From positions 1 to 64,000 of the forward strand of contig NZ_JAIVKX010000020.1 in the NCBI RefSeq assembly GCF_020524285.1: a DNA stretch of 64,000 nt. Direction: 5' to 3'. A program made the translations under genes and the position numbers. The stretch's first letter is position 1. The number at the start of each line of letters is the position of its first letter. Source of the stretch: Alloyangia pacifica (lineage in GTDB: Bacteria > Pseudomonadota > Alphaproteobacteria > Rhodobacterales > Rhodobacteraceae). The notes below the pieces were generated by a model. It was not told the origin of the DNA. It ran no database searches and was given only the letters and a program-made list of their open reading frames with translations. Below, one piece after another: positions 39,397 through 47,564 of the stretch.

Positions 39397-40446
39397 TCAG
39401 GACCCGGACGAGATGTCTTCGATCACCGTCTTGTAGGTGTCGCGCTTCTCGTTCAGATGCGCGCGGGCATCTTCGGTCGAGAGGTAGTTGGGAATGAAGA
39501 AGGCTTCCTTCTGGCGCTCCTGGATGTTCCCTTCCTCGAAGATCTCGGCCAGCGCACCGTCGATGGCGTCGATCACCTCCGGATCCATGTCCTTGTTGAA
39601 CAGGAAGAAGAATTCCTTGTCGAAGGTGAAGTCCGCGCTGTCGCTCACCGGCACCGAGGTCTCGGGGCTGGCGTAGCTCAGCATGTCGTCGCGGGTGGTC
39701 CCGCCCATGCCGGCCTCGGGGGCCTGCTCGAGCGTTTCAGGGCGCGCGGTGATCCACACGAAGCGCATCGCCTTCTCGTCCGACGCGTCGAGCTGCGTGA
39801 ACTGCTCGTTGGCCTGGATCGAGCCGTTGATCACATCGGCCAGATCGTCCCACATCGCCTGGTTCTTGTCCGACTGCGAGCCGGTGTTCACCGCGACGAT
39901 GTTCTCTTCCGAGCCCGGCGCGCGCAGCTTGGCGGCGTTCTTCATCGCCGAGAAGCCGATCTCCGACACGCCGCCCGGCTGGATGGCGACGCGCACGCGG
40001 GTGCCGGCCTCGGCCGCCGCGAGAATGTCTTCCATCGTCTGGTAGGGGCTGTCGGCGGGCACCAGGTAGGCGTTGCCCGGGTTGATCGCCACGGTCGGGC
40101 CGACCGCGTAATTGGCGAAGGGATCGTCGTAGCCGGTCACGCCGTAGAGATTGCCGAGGTAGCTCTGGTCGTGGAAGATCATGATCGTGGTGCCGCGCTT
40201 GTCACGGCCGAGCGCCTTGAACGCCTCGGACGCGCCGACGGCGTCGACCTTGATGTTGATTCCCAGCTTTTCCGACAGCGCCTCGGCGACGATCGCGGAG
40301 TTCTGGTAGGTGTCGCCGCCGGTCGACTTCGAGCCGATCACCATGCGCATGTTGCGCGGCAGGTTCTGCGCCTCGGCAACGAGCGGGGCTGCAACCAGGG
40401 CCGCGGCCGAAGCGGCGGCAAGAAGGGTTCTGCGGTTAAATTTCAT
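39397..40446 (-). CDS. tctC: Tripartite tricarboxylate transporter substrate-binding protein (TctC family)
   Basis: Periplasmic receptor of 349 residues. The N-terminus has N-R-R-T-L-L and an Ala-rich stretch ending A-E-A near residue 25, a Tat- or Sec-type signal. The mature part is of the Bug/TctC fold with S-K-S-T-G-G-D-T-Y near 42. ATG 40446 has GGGAGGAAACG upstream; a 28-codon upstream extension was rejected. Next to the sugar-acid enzymes its ligand is more likely an aldonate or aldarate than citrate. Confidence 0.9.
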   Translation of the reverse strand: MKFNRRTLLAAASAAALVAAPLVAEAQNLPRNMRMVIGSKSTGGDTYQNSAIVAEALSEKLGINIKVDAVGASEAFKALGRDKRGTTIMIFHDQSYLGNLYGVTGYDDPFANYAVGPTVAINPGNAYLVPADSPYQTMEDILAAAEAGTRVRVAIQPGGVSEIGFSAMKNAAKLRAPGSEENIVAVNTGSQSDKNQAMWDDLADVINGSIQANEQFTQLDASDEKAMRFVWITARPETLEQAPEAGMGGTTRDDMLSYASPETSVPVSDSADFTFDKEFFFLFNKDMDPEVIDAIDGALAEIFEEGNIQERQKEAFFIPNYLSTEDARAHLNEKRDTYKTVIEDISSGS

Positions 40447-40534
40447 CGTTTCCTCCCGATGGGCCGCGATGCGGCCGGCTTTTCTATGCCCAAACGGTCT
40501 CCTGTCTCGCGCCCGGGCTACGTTGGCCATACGC

Positions 40535-40552
40535 TATGTAAGCGCATACATA
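40535..40552. promoter_or_regulatory. Near-perfect 18-bp palindrome, tctC-side operator
   Basis: TATGTAAGCGCATACATA has perfect TATGTA/TACATA arms around a GCGC core, with one mismatched pair. It is 89 bp upstream of the tctC ATG and shares the TGYRNGCGCATACAT pattern with the site at 40644-40661. Likely bound by the LacI-type regulator at 36315-37352. Confidence 0.7.
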
Positions 40553-40643
40553 GTTCAAGATCACACTCGGACCCCCTCTGTCAAGGATTTCTGGAAAACG
40601 TTAATTTTAAGATCAATGTCCCGTGAATTGCTTGACGCCCAAT

Positions 40644-40661
40644 GATGTATGCGCATACATC
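40644..40661. promoter_or_regulatory. Perfect 18-bp palindrome, dehydratase-side operator
   Basis: GATGTATGCGCATACATC reads identically on both strands. It ends 34 bp before the start of the IlvD/Edd dehydratase, within the region a repressor would occupy. With the site at 40535-40552 (centres 109 bp apart) it could also support DNA looping by a LacI-type protein. Confidence 0.75.
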
Positions 40662-40695
40662 CTAGCCAATGACCGCGATGAGACGGAGGAGAATC

Positions 40696-42438
40696 ATGTC
40701 GCACAAGCCACGCAAGACCCCGGAGCAGCTGCGCAGCGCGCGTTGGTTCGCCCCTGACGATCTGCGCAGCTTCGGGCACCGCTCGCGGATGATGCAGCTC
40801 GGCTATTCCGAAGAGGAATTCCGCGACAAGCCGATCATCGGCATCCTGAACACATGGTCGGAGCTGAACTCCTGCCACAGCCACTTCCCCGAGCGCGTCA
40901 AGGACGTGAAGCGCGGCGTGCTGCAGGCCGGCGGCCTGCCGGTCGAGATGCCCGCGCTGTCGGTGGACGAGAGCTTCAACAAGCCCACCTCCATGCTCTA
41001 TCGCAACATGCTGGCGATGGAGACCGAGGAGCAGATTCGCGCCCACCCGCTTGACGGCGTGGTGCTGATGGGCGGCTGCGACAAGACCACCCCGGGCCTT
41101 GTCATGGGCGCGATCTCGGCGGGCGTGCCGTTCATCTACCTGCCTGCGGGCCCGATGCTGCGCGGCCATTTCGCCGGCAAGATCCTCGGCTCCGGCTCGG
41201 ACGCCTGGAAATACTGGGACGAGCGCCGCGCGGGCAATATCACCGACGAGGAATGGCTCGGCTTCCAGGGCGGCATCGCGCGCTCGGCGGGCACCTGCAT
41301 GACCATGGGCACCGCCTCGACCATGACCGCGATCACCGATGCCATGGGCCTCACCCTGCCCGGCGCCTCGTCGATCCCCGCGGTCGATTCGGGCCACCAG
41401 CGCATGGGCGCCGACTGCGGTCGCCGCGTGGTCGAGATGGTCTGGGAAGACATGACCCCCGACCAGATCATCACCCCCGCCTCGGTGCAGAACGCCGCCA
41501 AGGTCGCCATGGCCACCGGCTGTTCGACCAACGCGGTGGTGCACCTGATCGCCATGGCCCGCCGCGCCGGGGTCGACCTCACGCTCGACCATCTCGATGC
41601 GCTCGGCCGGGTCACCCCGCTGATCGCCAACGTCCGCCCCTCGGGCAAGGACTACCTGATGGAGGACTTCTTCTACGCCGGTGGCCTGCGGGCGCTGATG
41701 AAGCAGATGGAAGACATGCTCGACACCTCCTGCGTCACCGTCACCGGCCGCACGCTGGGCGAAGAGATCGAGACCGCGCAGGTGTACAACGACGACGTGA
41801 TCCGTCCGCTGTCGAACCCGGTCTACCACGAGGGCTCGCTGGCGCTACTCCGCGGCAACCTCTGCCCCGACGGCGCGGTGATCAAGCCGGCCGCCTGCGA
41901 TCCCAAGTTCCACGTGCACGAAGGCCCGGCACTGGTTTTCGACAGCTACCCCGAGATGAAGGCCGCGGTCGACGACGAGAACCTGGACGTCACCCCCGAC
42001 CACGTTCTGGTGCTGCGCAACGCAGGGCCGCTGGGCGGGCCGGGCTTCCCCGAGTGGGGCATGCTGCCGATCCCCAAGGCACTGATCAAGCAGGGCCACC
42101 GCGACATGCTCCGCATCTCCGACGCCCGCATGTCCGGCACCTCCTACGGCGCCTGCGTGCTGCACGTGGCCCCCGAGAGCTTCGTCGGCGGTCCGCTGGC
42201 GCTGCTCAAGACCGGCGACATCGTGCGGCTCGACCTGCCCAACCGCCGGCTCGACATGATGGTGGACGAGCAGGAGATCGCCCGCCGCAAGGCCGAATGG
42301 AAACAGCCTGAACCGCGGTTCGAGCGGGGCTGGGGCTACATGTTCTCCCGGCACGTGACCCAGGCCGACAAGGGCTGCGACTTCGACTACCTCGAACGCG
42401 ATTTCGGCCGCACCGCGGGCGAACCCGACATTTTCTGA
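40696..42438 (+). CDS. IlvD/Edd-family sugar-acid dehydratase (aldonate dehydratase-like)
   Basis: An iron-sulfur dehydratase of 580 residues that would remove water from an aldonate to give a 2-keto-3-deoxy acid. Family signatures: N-T-W-S-E-L-N-S-C-H near residue 52, L-M-G-G-C-D-K-T-T-P near 123 (cluster Cys), A-G-T-C-M-T-M-G-T-A near 198 and D-A-R-M-S-G-T near 475. The ATG follows GGAGGAGAATC. Sequence alone does not separate L-arabinonate, D-xylonate and related dehydratases. Biosynthetic IlvD is unlikely given the neighbours. Confidence 0.88.
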   Translation: MSHKPRKTPEQLRSARWFAPDDLRSFGHRSRMMQLGYSEEEFRDKPIIGILNTWSELNSCHSHFPERVKDVKRGVLQAGGLPVEMPALSVDESFNKPTSMLYRNMLAMETEEQIRAHPLDGVVLMGGCDKTTPGLVMGAISAGVPFIYLPAGPMLRGHFAGKILGSGSDAWKYWDERRAGNITDEEWLGFQGGIARSAGTCMTMGTASTMTAITDAMGLTLPGASSIPAVDSGHQRMGADCGRRVVEMVWEDMTPDQIITPASVQNAAKVAMATGCSTNAVVHLIAMARRAGVDLTLDHLDALGRVTPLIANVRPSGKDYLMEDFFYAGGLRALMKQMEDMLDTSCVTVTGRTLGEEIETAQVYNDDVIRPLSNPVYHEGSLALLRGNLCPDGAVIKPAACDPKFHVHEGPALVFDSYPEMKAAVDDENLDVTPDHVLVLRNAGPLGGPGFPEWGMLPIPKALIKQGHRDMLRISDARMSGTSYGACVLHVAPESFVGGPLALLKTGDIVRLDLPNRRLDMMVDEQEIARRKAEWKQPEPRFERGWGYMFSRHVTQADKGCDFDYLERDFGRTAGEPDIF

Positions 42439-42449
42439 GGAGGATTCTC

Positions 42450-43346
42450 ATGCTCGATCTCGATACCGCCCTCGCCGGCATCTCCGGCATCCTTGTCACC
42501 CCCTATGACGAGGCGGGCGAGATTGCCCCTGCCAAGCTGTCGCCGATCATCGACCGCGCGCTCGGCGCCGGGCTGCACATGCCCGTGGTCAACGGCAACA
42601 CCGGCGAGTTCTACGCGCTGACCACCGACGAGGCCATCACCATGGCCCGCGAGGTCTGCGCCATGGTCGACGGCCGCGCCCCGGTGCTGGCCGGCATCGG
42701 CCGCGGCGTCCGCGATGCCTGCGCCTTGGCCAAGGCCAGCGCCGAGGCCGGCGCCACCGCACTGATGATCCACCAGCCGCCCGACCCCTTCGTCGCACCG
42801 CGCGGCACGGTGGATTACGTCAAGGCCATCGCCGATGCCTCGGGCGGGCTGCCGATGATGCTCTACCTGCGCAACGATGCGATCGGCACGCAGGCGATCG
42901 CCGATCTCTGCGCCGTGCCCGGCGTGAAGGGCGTGAAATGGGCCACCCCGAACCCGCAGAAGCTCGCCGCCGCCAAGGCCGCCTGCGATCCCTCGATCAC
43001 CTGGGTCGGCGGTCTCGCCGAGGTCTGGGCGCCGACCTTCTACGCGGTGGGCGCCCGCGGCTTCACCTCGGGTCTGATCAACGTCTGGCCCGAACGCTCG
43101 CTGGCGATCCACGCCGCGCTCGAGGCGTCGGACTATGTCGAGGCCAACCGGCTGATCGGCGAGATGCAGGCCTTCGAGGACATCCGCGCCGAAGAGATGA
43201 ACGGTACCAATGTGACCGGCGTGAAGGCCGCGCTGCAGGCCACCGGCTTTGACTGCGGTGCCACGCGTCCGCCCTCGGCCTGGCCGCTGACCCCGGCGCA
43301 GCAGGACAAGCTGCAGGTCTTCCTGAAGACCAACGGCCTGATCTGA
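42450..43346 (+). CDS. DapA-family 2-keto-3-deoxy sugar-acid dehydratase/aldolase
   Basis: A 298-residue class I (beta/alpha)8 lyase. The Schiff-base lysine is K163 in G-V-K-W and the partner tyrosine Y139 in M-L-Y-L-R-N; the carboxylate-binding loop reads N-T-G-E at 50-53. With an aldehyde dehydrogenase next door it most likely dehydrates a 2-keto-3-deoxy pentonate, or 5-dehydro-4-deoxyglucarate, to 2-oxoglutarate semialdehyde. An aldolase producing pyruvate is the alternative. It is 11 bp downstream of the dehydratase with GAGGAGG before the ATG. Confidence 0.85.
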   Translation: MLDLDTALAGISGILVTPYDEAGEIAPAKLSPIIDRALGAGLHMPVVNGNTGEFYALTTDEAITMAREVCAMVDGRAPVLAGIGRGVRDACALAKASAEAGATALMIHQPPDPFVAPRGTVDYVKAIADASGGLPMMLYLRNDAIGTQAIADLCAVPGVKGVKWATPNPQKLAAAKAACDPSITWVGGLAEVWAPTFYAVGARGFTSGLINVWPERSLAIHAALEASDYVEANRLIGEMQAFEDIRAEEMNGTNVTGVKAALQATGFDCGATRPPSAWPLTPAQQDKLQVFLKTNGLI

Positions 43347-43356
43347 TCCGCCTCCC

Positions 43357-43377
43357 GGGGCGCCGCACCGGCGCCCC
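43357..43377 (+). terminator. GC hairpin between the DapA-family gene and the aldehyde dehydrogenase
   Basis: Perfect 9-bp arms, GGGGCGCCG and CGGCGCCCC, with loop CAC. No T-run follows. It is inside an operon, so it more likely stabilises or partly attenuates the transcript than ends it. Confidence 0.4.
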
Positions 43378-43417
43378 TCCCCCAAGTTTCCCTCTGCCCC
43401 CGAAAGGACCTTTCCCC

Positions 43418-44947
43418 ATGGACGGCACGACCCCGATCTTCACCCCGCACGGCAAGCACCTGATCGCAGGTGAGTGGATCGCCACCGAGGCGCAATTCCC
43501 CTCCGAACCCGCCACAGGTCCGGTGCACCAGTTCTCTGTCGGCACGCCCGAACTGGTCGACCAGGCCTGCAAGGCCGCCGAAGACGCCTTCTGGACCTAC
43601 GGCTACACCAGCCGCGAGACCCGCGCGAAATTCCTCGAGGCCATCGCCGACGAGATAGAGGCGCGCGGCGAGGCGATCACCGAGATCGGCAGCCAGGAAA
43701 CCGGCCTGCCCGAAGCGCGCCTGCAGGGCGAGCGCGGCCGCACCACCGGCCAGCTTCGCCTCTTCGCGGCCCACATCCGCAAGGGCGACTACCTCGACGT
43801 GCGCGTCGACGAGGCCCTGCCCGACCGCCAGCCGCTGCCGCGCCCCGAGCTGCGCATGGTGCAGCGCCCGATCGGCCCGGTCGCCGTCTTCGGCGCGTCG
43901 AACTTCCCGCTGGCCTTCTCCACCGCAGGCGGTGACACCGCCGCCGCGCTGGCCGCCGGCTGCCCGGTCGTGGTCAAGGGCCACTCCGCCCATCCCGGCA
44001 CCGGCGAGATCGTCGCCGAGGCCATCGCCGCCGCCATCGAGAGCTGCGGCATGCCCAAGGGCGTCTTCTCGCTGATCCAGGGCGGCAACCGCCAGGTCGG
44101 CCAGGCGCTGGTGCAGCATCCGCTGATCAATGCCGTGGGCTTCACCGGCTCGCTCGGCGGCGGCCGCGCGCTGTTCGATCTCTGCGCGCAGCGTGAAGTT
44201 CCGATCCCCTTCTTCGGCGAGCTGGGCTCGGTGAACCCGATGTTCGTGCTGCCCCAGGCTACCAAGGCGCGCGGCGCCGAGATCGGCACCGGCTGGGCCG
44301 GCTCGCTGACCATGGGCGCGGGCCAGTTCTGCACCAACCCCGGCATCGCCGTGGTCGGCACCGGCGCCGAGGGCGATGCCTTTGTCGAGGCCGCCCGCGC
44401 CGCGCTGGAAAGGGCCGCGCCGCAAACCATGCTCACCGAGGGCATCGCCGGCGCCTACCGCTCCGGCAAGGACCGTTTCGATGGCCGCAACGCGGTGCGC
44501 CCGCTGCTGACCACCGAGAGCGGCCCGCGGTCGGCCGCGCCGAACCTCTACGAGACCGATGCCTCGAACTACCTGCAGGATCACGCTCTGGGGGAAGAGG
44601 TCTTCGGGCCGCTCGGCCTGGTGGTGCGGGTCTCGGACCTCGACGAGATGGTCACGCTCGCCAAGGGCTTCGAAGGCCAGCTCACCGCGACGCTGCACAT
44701 GGATGACGCGGATGCCGAGGCGGCGCGCAAGCTGCTGCCGGTGCTCGAGCGCAAGGCGGGCCGGGTGCTGGCCAACGGGTTCCCGACCGGCGTCGAGGTC
44801 TGCGACGCAATGGTCCACGGCGGGCCCTACCCGGCCTCGACCAACTTCGGTGCCACCTCGGTCGGCACGCTGTCGATCCGCCGCTTCCTGCGGCCGGTCT
44901 GCTACCAGAACATCCCGGGCGCGGTGCTGCCCGAGGACCTCGCCTGA
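43418..44947 (+). CDS. 2-oxoglutarate semialdehyde-type aldehyde dehydrogenase, NADP-linked
   Basis: A 509-residue ALDH whose layout fits the ketoglutarate-semialdehyde class. It has F-G-A-S-N-F-P-L-A-F near 152, K-G-H-S-A-H-P near 187, the catalytic Glu in F-F-G-E-L-G-S-V-N-P near 270 and Cys in G-Q-F-C-T-N-P-G near 305. It would oxidise 2-oxoglutarate semialdehyde to 2-oxoglutarate, closing a Weimberg-like or glucarate-type route. AAAGGACC precedes the ATG. Confidence 0.88.
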   Translation: MDGTTPIFTPHGKHLIAGEWIATEAQFPSEPATGPVHQFSVGTPELVDQACKAAEDAFWTYGYTSRETRAKFLEAIADEIEARGEAITEIGSQETGLPEARLQGERGRTTGQLRLFAAHIRKGDYLDVRVDEALPDRQPLPRPELRMVQRPIGPVAVFGASNFPLAFSTAGGDTAAALAAGCPVVVKGHSAHPGTGEIVAEAIAAAIESCGMPKGVFSLIQGGNRQVGQALVQHPLINAVGFTGSLGGGRALFDLCAQREVPIPFFGELGSVNPMFVLPQATKARGAEIGTGWAGSLTMGAGQFCTNPGIAVVGTGAEGDAFVEAARAALERAAPQTMLTEGIAGAYRSGKDRFDGRNAVRPLLTTESGPRSAAPNLYETDASNYLQDHALGEEVFGPLGLVVRVSDLDEMVTLAKGFEGQLTATLHMDDADAEAARKLLPVLERKAGRVLANGFPTGVEVCDAMVHGGPYPASTNFGATSVGTLSIRRFLRPVCYQNIPGAVLPEDLA

Positions 44948-44958
44948 CGCGAACCCCC

Positions 44959-44992
44959 GCCCGGTCCGTCCCCTTGCTCCCTCGGACCGGGC
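44959..44992 (+). terminator. GC hairpin between the aldehyde dehydrogenase and the RraA-family gene
   Basis: Perfect 10-bp arms, GCCCGGTCCG and CGGACCGGGC, flank a 14-nt loop. No T-run follows, so partial attenuation or 3'-end protection is more likely than full termination. Confidence 0.4.
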
Positions 44993-45018
44993 CCCCGATT
45001 GACTTGGAGGAGAACTCG

Positions 45019-45732
45019 ATGAACCCCGAAACCCGTGACATCCTGATGGATGTGTCCGTCGCGACGCTGGCCACCGCGCTCTTCAAGCGGGGCTTGCGCC
45101 ACCAGGTGATCCAGGGCGTGCACCCGGTCGGCTGGAAGGGCAAGAACATGGTCGGCCCCGCCTTCACCCTGCGCTACATGCCCGCCCGTGAGGACCGCAA
45201 CCAGCTCACCGAGTTCCGCAACCCCGAGCACCCGCAGCGCGTTGCGATCGAGACCTGCCCCGAGGGCCATGTTCTGGTGATGGACAGCCGCAAGCAGGCC
45301 GATGCGGCCTCCTCGGGCGACATCCTCATTACCCGCCTGATGAAGCGCGGCGGTGCGGGCGTGGTCACCGACGGCGGCTTCCGTGACGCGGCGGTGATCG
45401 CCGAGCTCGACATCCCGGCCTATCACACCCGCCCGTCGAGCCCGACCAACCTGACCAACAACGAGGCCATCGCGATCAACGAGCCGATCGGCTGCGGCGA
45501 CGCGCCGGTGTTCCCCGGCGACATCATCGTCGGCGACGCGGACTGCGTCATCGTGATCCCGGCGCATATGGCCGAAGAGGTCGCCGCGGAAGCCAAGGAA
45601 ATGACCGCCTACGAGGACTTCGTGGTCGAGCAGGTGAAGGCCGGCGAGCCGATCATCGGGCTCTACCCGCGGGTCAACGAAGAGAAGTACGGCCCCCTCT
45701 TCGAGGCCTGGCGCAAGAAGAACGGCCGCTGA
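45019..45732 (+). CDS. RraA/HMG-aldolase-like family protein
   Basis: A 237-residue RraA-fold protein. The loop V-V-T-D-G-G-F-R-D near residue 115-123 is the Asp/Arg motif used by 4-hydroxy-4-methyl-2-oxoglutarate aldolases of this fold, and P-G-D-I-I-V-G-D-A-D-C near 168 is the other family signature. In sugar-acid clusters such proteins may act as aldolases, lactone or keto-acid handling enzymes, or oxaloacetate decarboxylases. The actual reaction here is unknown. GGAGGAG precedes the ATG; last gene of the operon. Confidence 0.82.
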   Translation: MNPETRDILMDVSVATLATALFKRGLRHQVIQGVHPVGWKGKNMVGPAFTLRYMPAREDRNQLTEFRNPEHPQRVAIETCPEGHVLVMDSRKQADAASSGDILITRLMKRGGAGVVTDGGFRDAAVIAELDIPAYHTRPSSPTNLTNNEAIAINEPIGCGDAPVFPGDIIVGDADCVIVIPAHMAEEVAAEAKEMTAYEDFVVEQVKAGEPIIGLYPRVNEEKYGPLFEAWRKKNGR

Positions 45733-45759
45733 GCCAAGCAGCTCGGGCACCATGGCAAA

Positions 45760-45790
45760 AAGGCGCCCGCGGCTCGGCCGCGGGCGCCTT
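45760..45790. terminator. Bidirectional intrinsic terminator between convergent genes
   Basis: A perfect 14-bp stem (arms AAGGCGCCCGCGGC and GCCGCGGGCGCCTT) with loop TCG. Read on the minus strand, the stem is followed by TTTTT, a good terminator for the aldo/keto reductase operon. On the plus strand the tail CTTATCAATTT is weaker but usable for the RraA-family gene. Confidence 0.8.
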
Positions 45791-45888
45791 ATCAATTTCA
45801 ATACCCGGCCTTAGAGCCCGCTCCAGAGATGCGCGACAAGCGCGCCCCCCCGAGCAGTCTCAGCGGCCCCGGGGGTGGCGCCGCCAGA

Positions 45889-46836
45889 TCAGACGCCCGA
45901 AAGCCGGGACAGGTCTTCCTGCGACAGGCTCAGCGCGGCGGCCTTGGCAAAGCTTTCCACCTGCGACACGCTGGTCGCGCTGGCGATCGGCGCGGTGACG
46001 CCCTTCTGCGCGATGAGCCAGGCCAGCGAGACCTCGGCGGGCTTGGCGCCATGGGCGGACGCGATGTCCTCGAGCGTGTCCAGCAGCGCCATGCCGCGCT
46101 CGGTCATGTACTTGCTGACCATCCCCGCGCGCTGGCGGCCTTCGAGGTCGGCCTCGCTGCGGTACTTGCCGGTGAGGAAGCCCGCGGCCAACGAGAAATA
46201 GGTCACCACGCCGATGTTCTTCTCGACACAGAGATCCTGCAGCGGCCCCTCGAAGGCGCCGCGGTCGAAGAGGTTGTACTCGGGCTGGATCACCTGGTAG
46301 GCGGGCAGCCCTTGCTGGTCTGCCGTCTCCAGCGCCGCGCCAAGCAGCGCCGCGTCGTAGTTCGACGCGCCGATGGCCCGGATCTTGCCGGCCTTCAGCA
46401 GCTTGTCATAGGCGCCCAGGGTCTCGGAATGCGAGGTGTCGGGATCGGGCCAGTGCGAGAAGTAGAGATCGATCGACTCGGTCTGCAGCCGCTCGAGGGA
46501 CTTGTCGACGGCGCGAGTGATCCAGGCCTCCGAGAGCCCCTTTTCGCCCGGCCCACCCATGTCCGAGCCGACCTTGGTGAAGAGCTTCACCTTGTCGCGC
46601 ATGCCGGGGCGCGCGGCGAACCACTTGCCGAGAACGGTTTCGGATTCCCCACCCACGTGGCCCTCCACCCAGGCCGAATAGACATCGGCGGTGTCGATGG
46701 TGTCGAAGCCGTGGTCGACAAAGGCATCGAGCACGCGGAAGCTTTCGGCCTCGTCGGTGGTCCAGCCCAGCACGTTGCCGCCAAAGACGATGGGGGCGAT
46801 GTCGAAGCCGGTGGTTCCAAGTGTCTTGCGTTGCAT
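45889..46836 (-). CDS. Aldo/keto reductase
   Basis: NADPH-dependent oxidoreductase of 315 residues. The catalytic tetrad is visible: Asp and Tyr in D-T-A-D-V-Y-S (about 49-55), Lys in L-F-T-K-V-G (about 85) and His in Y-F-S-H-W (about 126). It is last of a four-gene minus-strand set with an SDR, a VOC protein and a PRISE-type SDR. It may reduce or oxidise a sugar or sugar lactone feeding the neighbouring pathway. ATG 46836 has AAAGGAG upstream; a 13-codon extension was rejected. Confidence 0.9.
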   Translation of the reverse strand: MQRKTLGTTGFDIAPIVFGGNVLGWTTDEAESFRVLDAFVDHGFDTIDTADVYSAWVEGHVGGESETVLGKWFAARPGMRDKVKLFTKVGSDMGGPGEKGLSEAWITRAVDKSLERLQTESIDLYFSHWPDPDTSHSETLGAYDKLLKAGKIRAIGASNYDAALLGAALETADQQGLPAYQVIQPEYNLFDRGAFEGPLQDLCVEKNIGVVTYFSLAAGFLTGKYRSEADLEGRQRAGMVSKYMTERGMALLDTLEDIASAHGAKPAEVSLAWLIAQKGVTAPIASATSVSQVESFAKAAALSLSQEDLSRLSGV

Positions 46837-46861
46837 CGGGAAACTCCTTTTTCGGGAAAAC

Positions 46862-47563
46862 TCAGGCGATGGCACCGCCGCCGTCGATGAAGACGGTGGT
46901 GCCGGTCATGTAGGGGTTGGCCATCAGCGCGAGCGCCTGCACGGCGATGTTCTCGGGGGTGCCGACGCGCCCGGCGGGCAGGCGCTCCGCCGCGCCGTCG
47001 AACATCGCCTTGCGGCCGTCGCCGTCCAGCGTGTCGTACATCTCGGTCTTGATCAGCCCCGGCGAGATGCAGTTGACCCGCACCGGCGCGAGTTCCAGCG
47101 CCAGCCCGCGGGTCAGCCCCTCGAGCCCGGCGTTGATCGCGCCCTGGATCGCGGCCCCGGCCTTGGGCCGGACCGACAGGAAGCCCGAGACCAGGGTCAG
47201 CGAGCCGCCCTCCTCGATCCGCGCGGCGCGGGCCAGACGGTAGGCGCCCCAGAATTTCGAGTCGAAGGAGCCGTAGGCATCCTCCAGCGGCAGCTCACGC
47301 ACCGCCGCGACCTTGGTGCTGGCGGCTGAGCAGAAGACATGGCCGAAGGCACGATCCGCGAAGAACGACTCGAGCGCGGCGGCATCGCCGGTGTCGAGCG
47401 TGACGCCCTCGCAGCCGAGCTTGGCGGCCGCCGCCTCGACCTTTTCCGCCGAGCGCGACGCGATGGTCACCTTCGCCCCTGCGGCCTGCGCCGCCTGCGC
47501 GACGCCGAAACCGATGCCCGAGCTGCCGCCCAGCACCAGCACTGTCTGATCCGTCAGGTCCAT
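46862..47563 (-). CDS. SDR-family protein lacking the usual Tyr-x-x-x-Lys
   Basis: A 233-residue Rossmann-fold protein: cofactor loop G-G-S-S-G-I-G-F near 12-19, N-C-I-S-P-G near 170 and the C-terminal V-F-I-D-G-G-G. Where classical SDRs have Ser...Tyr-x-x-x-Lys, this one reads S-G-F-L-S then A-A-I-Q-G-A-I-N-A-G, so both the Tyr and Lys are replaced. It belongs to a divergent SDR branch, and its chemistry, if any, is unknown. Lies 25 bp upstream of the aldo/keto reductase and 1 nt after the VOC gene. Confidence 0.85.
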   Translation of the reverse strand: MDLTDQTVLVLGGSSGIGFGVAQAAQAAGAKVTIASRSAEKVEAAAAKLGCEGVTLDTGDAAALESFFADRAFGHVFCSAASTKVAAVRELPLEDAYGSFDSKFWGAYRLARAARIEEGGSLTLVSGFLSVRPKAGAAIQGAINAGLEGLTRGLALELAPVRVNCISPGLIKTEMYDTLDGDGRKAMFDGAAERLPAGRVGTPENIAVQALALMANPYMTGTTVFIDGGGAIA

Positions 47564-47564
47564 C

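Noticed and set aside
40669-40695. Upstream ATG for the IlvD/Edd dehydratase
   Set aside because: The ATG at 40696 has GGAGGAGAATC at proper spacing; the nine upstream codons are basic and absent from the family pattern.
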